NCBI GenBank assembly: GCA_009702925.1
Contig: WLHC01000003.1
Location: forward strand, 30,092-94,091
Direction: 5' to 3'
Source: Actinomycetota bacterium
GTDB lineage: Bacteria; Actinomycetota; Actinomycetes; Nanopelagicales; Nanopelagicaceae
Length of the DNA: 64,000 bases
The notes below the pieces were generated by a model. That model did no database searches, had not been told where the DNA came from, and saw only the letters and a program-made list of their open reading frames with translations. Positions 1-8,671 of the stretch are shown in pieces. A program made the translations under genes and the position numbers. Position 1 is the first letter of the stretch. Each line of letters begins with the position of its first letter.

Positions 1-1395
1 AACGGTAATCTGCAGATGATCTAACTGGACTTCACCTTTATTGAGTAGATCAATTAGGCGGCCGGGAGTTGCAACCAAGATTGCAGTTCCACGGCGCATT
101 GCAGTTATCTGCTTTGCATAAGACATTCCACCGGCAACTACAACTGATTCATGGCCAATTGAACGCGCCAATGGCATTAATACTTCATCAATTTGCTGTG
201 CAAGTTCACGAGTTGGAGTTAAAACAAGGGCCAATGGCTTATGAGGCTTTGCAACCTTGCCATTTAAGTTGTTCAGTAACGCTAAACCGAAAGCAAGAGT
301 TTTTCCTGAACCTGTCTGTCCTCGACCTAAAATATCGTGACCGGCAAGTGCATCAGGAAGTGTTGCGATCTGAATAGGGAAGGGATGCAGGATTCCCTGC
401 TTACTCAATGCATTTACAAGTGGAGCTGCAATTCCGAGCTCTGCAAATGTAGTTGTAATCTCTGTAAGAGGAGTTGCATCTACAAGATTTGCATCAGCTA
501 AGTTTGCTGAAATGTAATTGTCATCTGCGCCAAAATCTACAGCTGCGTTTGAATGCGTTTTATTGTGTTTCTTGAAATCATCACGGGCATAGGCCGGTGA
601 GTCATTACGGCGATCGCGGACTGGACGTTCTGCACGAAAGTTTGCAGCACGAGTATCTGGTGCCGCGCTTGGCTTCTTTGGACGAGTTGGATCAAACTTC
701 TCATACTTGCGTGGCTCAAAATTTGGACGACCATCATCGGTGCGTGCAATTTTTGCCTTTACCGCATCGCGTCGATTAGTCGGACGTGTATCTGAAGTTG
801 CTCGTGTTGAAGTTCCACGTGCATCGTCGCGCTTAAACGCTGGACGCTCTGCCTTCTTGTAACTCTTTTTGAAATCTGGTTTATCAGCTCTACGAGCAGT
901 TGGTTTTTCTGAACGCTCTGTGCGGTTAATGCGACCTGAAGATTCTGGACGCTCAGTGCGCTCGGTGCGATTTGTACGTGGCGCAGATTCACGAGCATCG
1001 CGCTCTTTTACAAACTTCTTTGCACGAGAGTCGGGACGCTGTGATCGCTCGATACGTGCTTTGCGCTCTTCAGGTGCCTCTGTTGGTCTTGGCTTTGATG
1101 CAGTTTGTTTTTGATAACGCTCAGCACGAAGTTTTGAACGATCTGAAAGTCGAGTTTCTTTCTTTGAAACAGTAGATGCATCAACATCTGAATAGCGACG
1201 AGTTGCAGGCTTTCCTGAAGCAGGCTTCGCTGATTTTGCTACTGCGCCTTTACGGGCAGCTTTCTGTGCCGAAGTGTGACGCGCTTTTGGCGCAGCAGTT
1301 TTAAAGGCAGCAGCCTTCTTAGCGCGCTTAGGTTTTCCAACTGAGGCTGCGCGACGGGCTTTTCCGGGCGCGGCAATACGTGGTTGTAGAGACAT
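1..1395 (-). CDS. DEAD-box ATP-dependent RNA helicase with long basic low-complexity N-terminal extension (3' end truncated by window edge)
   Basis: Not in the ORF track because it has no stop in the window. Minus-strand frame from ATG at 1395 (MSLQPRIAAPGKARRAASVGKPKRAKK...) reaches Q motif FAELGIAAPLVNALSKQGILHPFPIQ, Walker A GRGQTGSGKT (near 298-325) and PTRELAQQ, ending ...TPGRLIDLLNKGEVQL at base 1. Walker A is in frame with the start. Confidence 0.9.
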   Translation of the reverse strand, partial: MSLQPRIAAPGKARRAASVGKPKRAKKAAAFKTAAPKARHTSAQKAARKGAVAKSAKPASGKPATRRYSDVDASTVSKKETRLSDRSKLRAERYQKQTASKPRPTEAPEERKARIERSQRPDSRAKKFVKERDARESAPRTNRTERTERPESSGRINRTERSEKPTARRADKPDFKKSYKKAERPAFKRDDARGTSTRATSDTRPTNRRDAVKAKIARTDDGRPNFEPRKYEKFDPTRPKKPSAAPDTRAANFRAERPVRDRRNDSPAYARDDFKKHNKTHSNAAVDFGADDNYISANLADANLVDATPLTEITTTFAELGIAAPLVNALSKQGILHPFPIQIATLPDALAGHDILGRGQTGSGKTLAFGLALLNNLNGKVAKPHKPLALVLTPTRELAQQIDEVLMPLARSIGHESVVVAGGMSYAKQITAMRRGTAILVATPGRLIDLLNKGEVQLDHLQITV

Positions 1396-1553
1396 GAAAA
1401 TAAACACCAATCAAGACGACAAGCGCGTCTCGGGTATGGATCGCGCTAATGGCGTCCAGAGCGAAAATAAGACTCGCATGTAGTGCTGCATGTTGCAGCA
1501 CTTGGGGGAAGTGCATTGATGCTTTTGCACCAATACCTTAATTCTACCGCAGA
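1396..1553 (-). promoter_or_regulatory. Candidate structured 5' leader of the DEAD-box helicase gene
   Basis: 158 bp between cbiO stop and helicase start; contains perfect 9-bp inverted repeat AGTGCTGCA-TGT-TGCAGCACT (1482-1502) and a nested GACG/CGTC plus GCGCG/CGCGC arrangement (about 1418-1457). Confidence 0.4.
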
Positions 1554-2297
1554 TTATTGAATGGAAAAACCAACTGGCAGCTCAAGGCGATTTGCCTCAA
1601 GCAACGCCTTATTTGTAAGAATATTACGTGTGGACCCATCAGAAACAATAACTCCACCATTCAAAATAACTGCTCTCTCGCACAGTTCATTTGCATAAGG
1701 AAGATCATGAGTGACCATGACCATTGTGATATCAAGTGATCGCAAGATATCGGCCAACTCACGGCGACTTGCTGGATCTAAATTTGATGAAGGCTCATCT
1801 AGAACAAGTATTTCTGGCTTCATTGCAAGCACTGTTGCAACTGCCACACGTCTGCGTTGGCCAAAAGATAAGTGATGCGGCGGGCGATCTTTAAACTCTG
1901 CCATTCCAACTAATTTGAGAGCTTCATTTACGATTGAATCTAGCTCTTCTCCACGCTTGCCCATGTTGTAAGGACCGAATGCGACATCTTCACCGACGGT
2001 TGGCATAAACAATTGATCATCAGGATCCTGAAAAACAATTCCAACTTTTGCCCGAATCTGCTTGAGTGAATCTTTGTTTTTTGCATCCACTAACTCTCCA
2101 GCGATTCGTACTGAACCCTGCGCCGTTGGATGAATTCCATTCATATGCATGACAAGTGTTGTCTTTCCGGCTCCATTAGGACCAAGAAGTGCAACTCGTT
2201 CACCTTTTTCGATTGAAAGATTGACTCCAAACAAGGCTTGATTGCCATCTGGATATGCAAAAGCTAACTCTTTAATTTCCAAACTCGGGGTAGACAT
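1554..2297 (-). CDS. cbiO: Cobalt/nickel ECF transporter ATP-binding protein
   Basis: ABC ATPase: Walker A GPNGAGKTT, signature LSFGQRRRVAVA, Walker B ILVLDEP; adjacent to cbiQ, cbiN, cbiM. Confidence 0.93.
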   Translation of the reverse strand: MSTPSLEIKELAFAYPDGNQALFGVNLSIEKGERVALLGPNGAGKTTLVMHMNGIHPTAQGSVRIAGELVDAKNKDSLKQIRAKVGIVFQDPDDQLFMPTVGEDVAFGPYNMGKRGEELDSIVNEALKLVGMAEFKDRPPHHLSFGQRRRVAVATVLAMKPEILVLDEPSSNLDPASRRELADILRSLDITMVMVTHDLPYANELCERAVILNGGVIVSDGSTRNILTNKALLEANRLELPVGFSIQ

Positions 2298-2299
2298 TA

Positions 2300-3169
2300 T
2301 TAGTTTCCAATCAGAGTGGTTATAAGAAGTATTACAAGGGCAACTAACGGATAAATCAAAACCATTAACCAGTCGGATGCTTTAGATTTTTCAACTTCAT
2401 CATGGGGCAAAACTCCCTCATATCCTCTCGAAAGCATTGAAAGATGCACTCGTTCACCTCGTTCATATGAACGAATAAAAAGTGCCCCAGCAGCAGTTGC
2501 CAATACGCGCCAATGCTTTAGTCCTGTTGCTTCAAAGCCACGCGAATCACGCGCAACTTTCATTCGTTCCATCTCATCATTAACAACATTGACATAGCGC
2601 AACATAAATGATGCGATCTGAACCATAAGTGCCGGTAAACGTAACCGCTCTAAACCACGGAGAATTTCTCGGGCAGTTGTACTTGTCGAAAGAATTATTG
2701 CTGTAAGCACTCCAAGGGTGCCCTTTACAACAATCCCGGCACCTGCGATCAATCCCTCTCGATATAAATTGAAAGGCCCAGCTACAAATCTCTCTCCCGA
2801 ACCAAAAAATGGCATCAAAATGGCAAAGAAAATAAATGGAATTTCTATGAGTGCCCGCTTAAACAGCAAGGTAAAGGGAATTTTTGCAATCGCTGCAACT
2901 ATTAGAACCCATATGAAATAACCGATAAATGCTTGCCAGTTTGAAATTGGTGTCGAGACGGCAACTAGAATAAAAGCTATTGCAGCAACAACTTTAAGGT
3001 AAGACGCTGTTTCATGGACGATTGAGTGGCGATGAAGATAAAGCCGCTCACCCACATCATGTCCATGATGATGGGTCTGAACTTGAGTATTAACGCTTAG
3101 TCTTTTCTGGCTTTCTGGCAATAATCTTAAAAAAGACTCCGGCAACAACTGCCGTCCCAATAACGCCAA
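2300..3169 (-). CDS. cbiQ: Cobalt/nickel ECF transporter transmembrane protein CbiQ (start uncertain)
   Basis: HHHGHDVGERLYLHRHSIVHETASYLKVVAAIAF N-terminus and multiple TM helices. The track start is a TTG inside cbiN; a GTG at VGERLY is an alternative. Confidence 0.88.
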   Translation of the reverse strand: MALLGRQLLPESFLRLLPESQKRLSVNTQVQTHHHGHDVGERLYLHRHSIVHETASYLKVVAAIAFILVAVSTPISNWQAFIGYFIWVLIVAAIAKIPFTLLFKRALIEIPFIFFAILMPFFGSGERFVAGPFNLYREGLIAGAGIVVKGTLGVLTAIILSTSTTAREILRGLERLRLPALMVQIASFMLRYVNVVNDEMERMKVARDSRGFEATGLKHWRVLATAAGALFIRSYERGERVHLSMLSRGYEGVLPHDEVEKSKASDWLMVLIYPLVALVILLITTLIGN

Positions 3170-3398
3170 TTACTCCGGCAACACCGACAGAAGCGCGCTC
3201 ATTTTCAATTCCTTTAACACCGTAATCAGCCAAGGCTCCATCGGCATATGTGTGGTCTTTAGCTGTTTCAATGAAACCAATATCTTCGGCTACTTTTTCA
3301 AGTCCATCAGGAGATGAAGAGGCGTAAAAAGAAACTATGCCAGCAAGAAATAGAGAGACAATAAATCCCCCGATGTAGAACTTGCGATTTTTAGACAT
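3090..3398 (-). CDS. cbiN: Cobalt transport protein CbiN (PDGLE domain)
   Basis: SSSPDGLEKVAEDIGF motif with N- and C-terminal TM segments. Start set at MSKNRK (ATG 3398), overlapping the cbiM stop (ATGTCTAA), instead of track start 3437. Confidence 0.88.
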   Translation of the reverse strand: MSKNRKFYIGGFIVSLFLAGIVSFYASSSPDGLEKVAEDIGFIETAKDHTYADGALADYGVKGIENERASVGVAGVIGVIGTAVVAGVFFKIIARKPEKTKR

Positions 3399-4065
3399 TC
3401 TTGATCTCCAATGCCTTTTGATTGTTTTTCCAACCAAAAACTAAGTCACTTCGACTTGCTAGTACCGCACTGACTGTTAAGCCTGTAATGATCGCCTCAC
3501 CGATTCCAATCAAAACATGGATTCCAATCATTGATGTGAAGACCGCCGAATCAGAGAATGTTCCAGTTGCCCCAATTACATATTGAATCCAAAACCCAAA
3601 TGCGGCGGCAGGAACTGAGACAGCTGCCGCGATAGATGCTGCAACTGCAACCGATGATTTATTTTTAGGTAAAATCTTTTTGATCACTAAAAAGACTGCA
3701 TATCCAACCCATACAGAAATAATTGACATATTGAAAACACTGAGCCCAAGGGCAGTAAGACCACCATCTGCAAACAAAAATGCCTGCATGAGAAGCACGA
3801 CCGTTAAAGCTAAGGTCGCCGCCCACGGGCCAACTAAAACAGCAGCGAGCGCCGCCCCAATCAAGTGACCACTTGTTCCTGCTACAACCGGGAAGTTGAG
3901 CATCTGAACTGCAAAGATAAATACTGCTGTTAATCCCGCAAGCGGTGCGGTCTTATCATCTAGTTGGGTTCGAGCACCCTTAAGAGCTGCGCCAACACCA
4001 ATTGCAGAGAGGCCGACAAATGCGGCTGAGGTAGGTACGTCTATAAAGCCATCAGGAATGTGCAT
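3391..4065 (-). CDS. cbiM: Cobalt/nickel ECF transporter substrate-binding protein CbiM
   Basis: Canonical MHIPDGFID N-terminus, SGHLIGAALAAVLVGPWAATLALTVVLLMQAFLFADGG. Confidence 0.95.
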   Translation of the reverse strand: MHIPDGFIDVPTSAAFVGLSAIGVGAALKGARTQLDDKTAPLAGLTAVFIFAVQMLNFPVVAGTSGHLIGAALAAVLVGPWAATLALTVVLLMQAFLFADGGLTALGLSVFNMSIISVWVGYAVFLVIKKILPKNKSSVAVAASIAAAVSVPAAAFGFWIQYVIGATGTFSDSAVFTSMIGIHVLIGIGEAIITGLTVSAVLASRSDLVFGWKNNQKALEIKNV

Positions 4066-4219
4066 GAGAAAATGTTAACGCAAACCATTCGCATCTGCAT
4101 CTTTTTGGCATTAATGCCCCTCTTTTGGGAGCCGAGCCCGCAGATTGCCCCCAAAATTGCTCTTGGCACGGAGGGAAATTCTCACCCGTCCTTAACATTG
4201 AGCGTATAAGGTCACATGC
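4066..4219 (-). promoter_or_regulatory. Candidate structured RNA leader upstream of cbiMNQO
   Basis: Minus-strand RNA: 10-bp helix UUUUGGGGGC/GCUCCCAAAA (4147-4156 with 4123-4132; one G-U wobble), GGACGGG/CCCUCC hairpin (4185-4191 with 4170-4175), GGCAUUAAUGCC palindrome (4107-4118), and alternative pairing CCAA/UUGG (4163-4166 with 4151-4154). Confidence 0.5.
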
Positions 4220-5182
4220 ATGAGCGATGACGAAGGAATGGAAGAGCTCGTATCAGAAGAGATGCTCTGGGATCGAATCCCTGAAGTTGAGGGCGAAGAG
4301 CGCGCCAGTACATTTTACGAATTAAGCGCTCGAATTTTTGCTCGCGGTCAATATGACGAAGCGCTCGCACTTGCTGAGACAGCGCGTGATATTTATTCAC
4401 AACTTGGTGTCACATCTGCATCTGAAGGTTTAGCTCAAGCCTATTCTGCTATTGGCTACAACTTAAATCAACTTAAGCGAATTGATGAAGCAGCAACTGC
4501 AATGAGTAAAGCCGTGGAAATTTTAAGAGAGAACAAATCACCTATTGCATTAGAACTTGCATGCACATTGGGTGAGTGGTGGTACACATCTAAGCAGTAT
4601 GAGAAAGTAGTTTTAACAATGAATGAGTGTGCTCAGGAGCACCTTGTTGATAGTAATGAAATTGGTGCGGCAAATGATCTTCATTTAATTGGCTGCGCCG
4701 AACGAGAGTTGAAAGATTACACCAAAGCTATTGAAGCCTTTAAAGAAGCCCGTGCATTGTTTAAGCGCAACAAAGAAGTTATACATGTTGCCAGGTGCGA
4801 CCAAAAAATTGCCTCCTGTCTAATTGAACTTGGCGAAGGTGAACTTGCACTTGAGACTGCGCAAAAAGCTGTGGATGTTTTTGAGACAGGACACGATCAT
4901 CGCCGTGAGGTTTTTGCAATGTTTGAGTACGGGAAAGCGCAAATTTTGCTCGAAAAATATGATGATGGTTTGGCAACTCTAGAAAATGTTTTAGCAATTG
5001 TCAGTGAAGATGAGCCTAAAGACTTTGAATTCATTGTGGATATTGAATCGCGGATTTGCAAAATTATGAGGATGAAAGGTCGAATTGATGAGGCTAATGA
5101 GATTGAACGGCGCTTGCAATCGGTGCAAGAAGCACTTGAAGAAGAGCCAAGGAATTCCTTGGAAGGGGATCTAAAAAACTAG
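4220..5182 (+). CDS. Tetratricopeptide-repeat protein
   Basis: Repeated TPR-like helices (ALALAETARDIYSQLG; YTKAIEAFKEARALFKRNKE; ALETAQKAVDVFETG); TAAGGT hexamer 7 nt before ATG. Confidence 0.8.
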   Translation: MSDDEGMEELVSEEMLWDRIPEVEGEERASTFYELSARIFARGQYDEALALAETARDIYSQLGVTSASEGLAQAYSAIGYNLNQLKRIDEAATAMSKAVEILRENKSPIALELACTLGEWWYTSKQYEKVVLTMNECAQEHLVDSNEIGAANDLHLIGCAERELKDYTKAIEAFKEARALFKRNKEVIHVARCDQKIASCLIELGEGELALETAQKAVDVFETGHDHRREVFAMFEYGKAQILLEKYDDGLATLENVLAIVSEDEPKDFEFIVDIESRICKIMRMKGRIDEANEIERRLQSVQEALEEEPRNSLEGDLKN

Positions 5183-5191
5183 TCCGCAAAA

Positions 5192-5839
5192 CTAACGCGG
5201 AAGATGTTGTAATGCCCAGTGATACATTGCAATGGCACCAGCTGCAGAAGCATTCATCGATCTAGTAGATCCATATTGATTAATTTCGTATAAATTTTCA
5301 CACACTGTAATTGCTTCATCAGACATTCCTGCACCTTCTTGACCAAAAAGTAAAACGCAGCTCTCTGGCAATTGTGCTGATTCAAGTTGTTTGGAACCTG
5401 GAACATTATCTATTCCGATAATTGGAATCCCACGCTCCTTACAGTGCTCTGAGAAATCAGCCACAGACGGATGATGAATCACAGTTAAGTAGCGATCGGT
5501 AACCATTGCTCCGCGCTTATTCCAATCCCGTTTTCCAACAATATGAACAGCGCTGACGTTAAAGGCATTAGCAGTGCGTACTACCGATCCAATGTTTAAA
5601 TCATGTTGCCAATTTTCGATCGCAATCTCTAACTCATGTCGCTTTGTATTTAGATCGGCAACTATTGCCTCAACACTCCAGTACCTGTACTTATCTAATA
5701 CGTTGCGACGATCACCATTAAGTAATAACTCAGGATCAAAGTGGGCATCTTGGGGCCAGGGTTTTTCATGTGGCCCAACCCCAACTACAGGAAAAAACTC
5801 ACCAGGACCAATATTGGCTGGGGTGGTTGGAGAAGACAT
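5192..5839 (-). CDS. SpoU/TrmH-family RNA 2'-O-methyltransferase
   Basis: NIGSVVRTANAFNVSAVHIVG, LLFGQEGAGMSDEAI, SMNASAAGAIAMYHW motifs. Confidence 0.9.
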   Translation of the reverse strand: MSSPTTPANIGPGEFFPVVGVGPHEKPWPQDAHFDPELLLNGDRRNVLDKYRYWSVEAIVADLNTKRHELEIAIENWQHDLNIGSVVRTANAFNVSAVHIVGKRDWNKRGAMVTDRYLTVIHHPSVADFSEHCKERGIPIIGIDNVPGSKQLESAQLPESCVLLFGQEGAGMSDEAITVCENLYEINQYGSTRSMNASAAGAIAMYHWALQHLPR

Positions 5840-5845
5840 GTGAGC

Positions 5846-5855
5846 ACTCTAAACT
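5846..5855. promoter_or_regulatory. Overlapping divergent -10 elements (minus TAGAGT 5846-5851; plus TAAACT 5850-5855)
   Basis: Each hexamer is exactly 6 nt from its start codon (5839 minus; 5862 plus). Confidence 0.6.
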
Positions 5856-5861
5856 GAACTC

Positions 5862-6209
5862 ATGAGCGCAATCAACACCGTCGTCTACATCATTCATCTT
5901 CTTTCTGTAGTTGGAATACTTTTCCTCTTACTTCGTGAAGCAAAAAAGTCTCCTCGAAGACTCAATCCTGGCGTGCTGCATGCGAGCCTTACAGCTTTAA
6001 TTGCCGGTGTAATCCTTGTTGGGTTACATAACACTGCTAAACCGGATGAATCTCTAAACCACACAATTGTTGGCATTAAGTTCCTTGTGCTGTTGGTGAT
6101 TTTGGTACTGGGATTGTTGAACCTTAAAAAACCTGTGCTTTCTAAGAATGTTTGGCTATCAATGTTGGGGCTAACGATATTTAATATTGTAATTGCCTCT
6201 GCCCGATAA
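5862..6209 (+). CDS. Small multi-pass membrane protein, function unknown
   Basis: 115 aa, about four hydrophobic segments, preceded by TAAACT; intact ORF between spoU and dacB. Confidence 0.75.
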   Translation: MSAINTVVYIIHLLSVVGILFLLLREAKKSPRRLNPGVLHASLTALIAGVILVGLHNTAKPDESLNHTIVGIKFLVLLVILVLGLLNLKKPVLSKNVWLSMLGLTIFNIVIASAR

Positions 6210-6217
6210 AGGTTTTT

Positions 6218-7393
6218 ATGATTAAATTCAGAAACGTTTTAGTGGTTTCTATTGCCCTGGCTATGGTTTCATCAACAGCTAGTGCAAATCTTAAACCAAC
6301 AGAAATTCCACCCGTTTTTGAAAAACTGTTAAATTCTCCAACCTTATCCAATCCGGCAATGATTGTTATCGATGGTTCAACCGGGCAGACAATTTATGAG
6401 AAGAACATCTACGCACAACGTAAACCCGCTTCAGTAATGAAACTCTTAACAGCGGCAATGGTTTTACAATATCTCGACCCTTTAAAGGTATTTTCTACCG
6501 AAGTCAGCATTACACCTGAAACAAACACCCTTTTTATAAAGGGTTCACTGGACCCGTGGATTGGCACCACTCATTCGGTTGCGAGAAAAATGAATAGAGC
6601 CTCATTAACTCATATGGCCAGTAATGCAACAAATGCAGTACGCAGCTATAACGCTGGAGAACTAGTTGAATACACCGTTATATACAGCGGCTTATATGAA
6701 CAAGATGTAAAAAACTTCAAAACATATTGGGCCAAGCGTGGATTTAATCCTGTGTTTAAGGCGGAAAAAGCAGATCAAGTATTAACTGAGACTACCGTCC
6801 CGGTTGTTACGGAAACTTCGCCCCCTGTTGCAAAAATTCTAGATTGGATGATGCTGTGGAGCGACAATCAACTTGCAGATAGATTGGCACGTTTATCTTC
6901 ACAAGCTGCAGGCGAACCATTTGGAATTTTGGGTGTTGAGAGAATTTTCAAAAAGCTTTTAGCCGAACTTCAAATAGATTCATCAAAACTGGTAGTAAAA
7001 GATGCGAGCGGTTTATCAAAGTCAAATAAAGTTACAGCAAAGATGATCGGTGAACTACTCTACAAACTTCGAAAAGATCCAAGATTTGCGGGTCTATATC
7101 CGGTGTTACCAGTTAGTGGAGTCTCTGGAACTTTAAACGAGCGTTTTATCGATACAGCACCAACAGCAGTCGGTTTGGTTCGCGCAAAAACTGGATCGCT
7201 TAACGGTACCGCCACATTGGCTGGGTATGTAGAGTCTTCAGATCGCGAGTATGTTTTTGTCACACTTGCCGATCAGATTCCAAGAGGGTACACATCACTC
7301 AAAAAAGCACGAGCTGCCATCGATAAAATTCTCGGACGGATAGCCGCTCCAAATATCCCCGCGGAGATTTCTCCTTTACCTTCAGGGATTTAG
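6218..7393 (+). CDS. dacB: D-alanyl-D-alanine carboxypeptidase/endopeptidase (PBP4, S13 family)
   Basis: Signal peptide; SxxK (ASVMKLLTA), SxN-type SDNQLADRLARL, KTG (RAKTGSLNGTATLAGYV). Confidence 0.88.
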   Translation: MIKFRNVLVVSIALAMVSSTASANLKPTEIPPVFEKLLNSPTLSNPAMIVIDGSTGQTIYEKNIYAQRKPASVMKLLTAAMVLQYLDPLKVFSTEVSITPETNTLFIKGSLDPWIGTTHSVARKMNRASLTHMASNATNAVRSYNAGELVEYTVIYSGLYEQDVKNFKTYWAKRGFNPVFKAEKADQVLTETTVPVVTETSPPVAKILDWMMLWSDNQLADRLARLSSQAAGEPFGILGVERIFKKLLAELQIDSSKLVVKDASGLSKSNKVTAKMIGELLYKLRKDPRFAGLYPVLPVSGVSGTLNERFIDTAPTAVGLVRAKTGSLNGTATLAGYVESSDREYVFVTLADQIPRGYTSLKKARAAIDKILGRIAAPNIPAEISPLPSGI

Positions 7394-8473
7394 TTAACTG
7401 TTTGAGTAAATCTTTATCTGCCCTCGGTAACAAGCAACCCATGTGTTTTTAGTGGGATTATCGTAAGTAACCCCGATGGGTTCTGGACAAACTTTAATTG
7501 TTTCTAAAATTTTCATATCTGAGGTTTGAATTTTTGACATTGTATTGCTCATGTAATTTACGACAAAGAGTTCAGACCCGTCAGAAGATAAAGCAAGGCT
7601 TCTAGCCTTGTTACCAGTTCGCACAGATTTACCAGGTTTGTTTGTTATTAAATCCCAAGATGCAACGCGTCCAGATAGATTCATAGTCACATACATTTTT
7701 GAATCATCTGGGGAAAGAACTACTGCTCGAGGATTACTTCCAATTGGTATGTAGGTAACAGAAAAATCTGCAAGGTTGATAACGTGAATTCTGCTACCTC
7801 CCATTTCGGCTACATATGCCTTACTGGAGTCTTTACTGATCGCAATACCCCGGGGGTATCTTCCAATACTCACGGTCTTTACTACTTTTTGTTCTGCGAT
7901 TGAAATTACCGACACCGTATAGGAGCACCAATTTGCAACAAGAACATATTTATTGTCTGGAGTTACTTCAACAACTTTAGGAACCGCACCAACAGGGTAG
8001 ATAGCATCAATTTGGTAGTTACTTCGATTAATTCTGTAGATAAAACTTTTATCAAAACCAGATGAAGGTGAGCATGTATCACTTCCCTCCTTTTTGTAAC
8101 CAGGACCATACATTGCGTAATTACTAACGTATAAGTATTTGCCATCAGGTGAGAAAGTGCCCTCAACAGGTGAGCCTCTAAAAACTGAAGAGCTCATTGA
8201 ATAACCATAATCCTTCAATGAAACTGAATCAGGAATAGTTTTTAGAAGTTCAAAAGTTTTTGCATCATAAATTGTGATTGAATGTTTATACATCATGTTA
8301 TGTGCGCTAATGATTCCGTCATTTGATGTCCTGACAGACTTGGGTGCAATTGATCCATCAATAGTTTTTATCAACTTCATTGAACTCTTTTTGGCTACCT
8401 CTTCACCTTGAGCAGGCAGTGCAACCAAAGTAAATGAAAGTGATAAAACTAGTAATGAAAAAACTTTTCGCAT
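7394..8473 (-). CDS. Secreted YVTN-type beta-propeller repeat protein
   Basis: Signal peptide MRKVFSLLVLSLSFTLVALPAQG; repeats such as PDNKYVLVANWCSYTVSVISIAEQKVVKTVSIGRYPRGIAIS. Confidence 0.82.
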   Translation of the reverse strand: MRKVFSLLVLSLSFTLVALPAQGEEVAKKSSMKLIKTIDGSIAPKSVRTSNDGIISAHNMMYKHSITIYDAKTFELLKTIPDSVSLKDYGYSMSSSVFRGSPVEGTFSPDGKYLYVSNYAMYGPGYKKEGSDTCSPSSGFDKSFIYRINRSNYQIDAIYPVGAVPKVVEVTPDNKYVLVANWCSYTVSVISIAEQKVVKTVSIGRYPRGIAISKDSSKAYVAEMGGSRIHVINLADFSVTYIPIGSNPRAVVLSPDDSKMYVTMNLSGRVASWDLITNKPGKSVRTGNKARSLALSSDGSELFVVNYMSNTMSKIQTSDMKILETIKVCPEPIGVTYDNPTKNTWVACYRGQIKIYSNS

Positions 8474-8671
8474 ACCGAAACTCTACTAGCCTTTAGGTAA
8501 ACCTTCTAAGAATTAATCACGAACGATTCACTACTATTTTTCAAAATTGACTTGATATCTAGGGTCCAATGTGGAAATCAATACCTTGATTGAGAGCAAC
8601 ATAACTCGGCAAATCAGGCAAATTCAGAAAACTGTGGAGCGTTGACCTAAAAGGTTGAGTAATCTTGGACG

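Noticed and set aside
1482-1502. Rho-independent terminator for cbiMNQO
   Set aside because: Strong stem but no T-tract on either strand.
69-1516. Short ORFs on both strands at the left edge (69-377, 537-749, 597-779, 759-998, 869-1114, 972-1175, 1328-1516)
   Set aside because: All lie in alternative frames of the truncated DEAD-box helicase or its leader.
4066-4219. Canonical cobalamin riboswitch call for the cbiM leader
   Set aside because: GGGTGAGAATTTCCC resembles the GGTGnnAATCC segment, but the CCCGCNACTGT-like core and B12 box are not visible; kept only as an unassigned structured leader.
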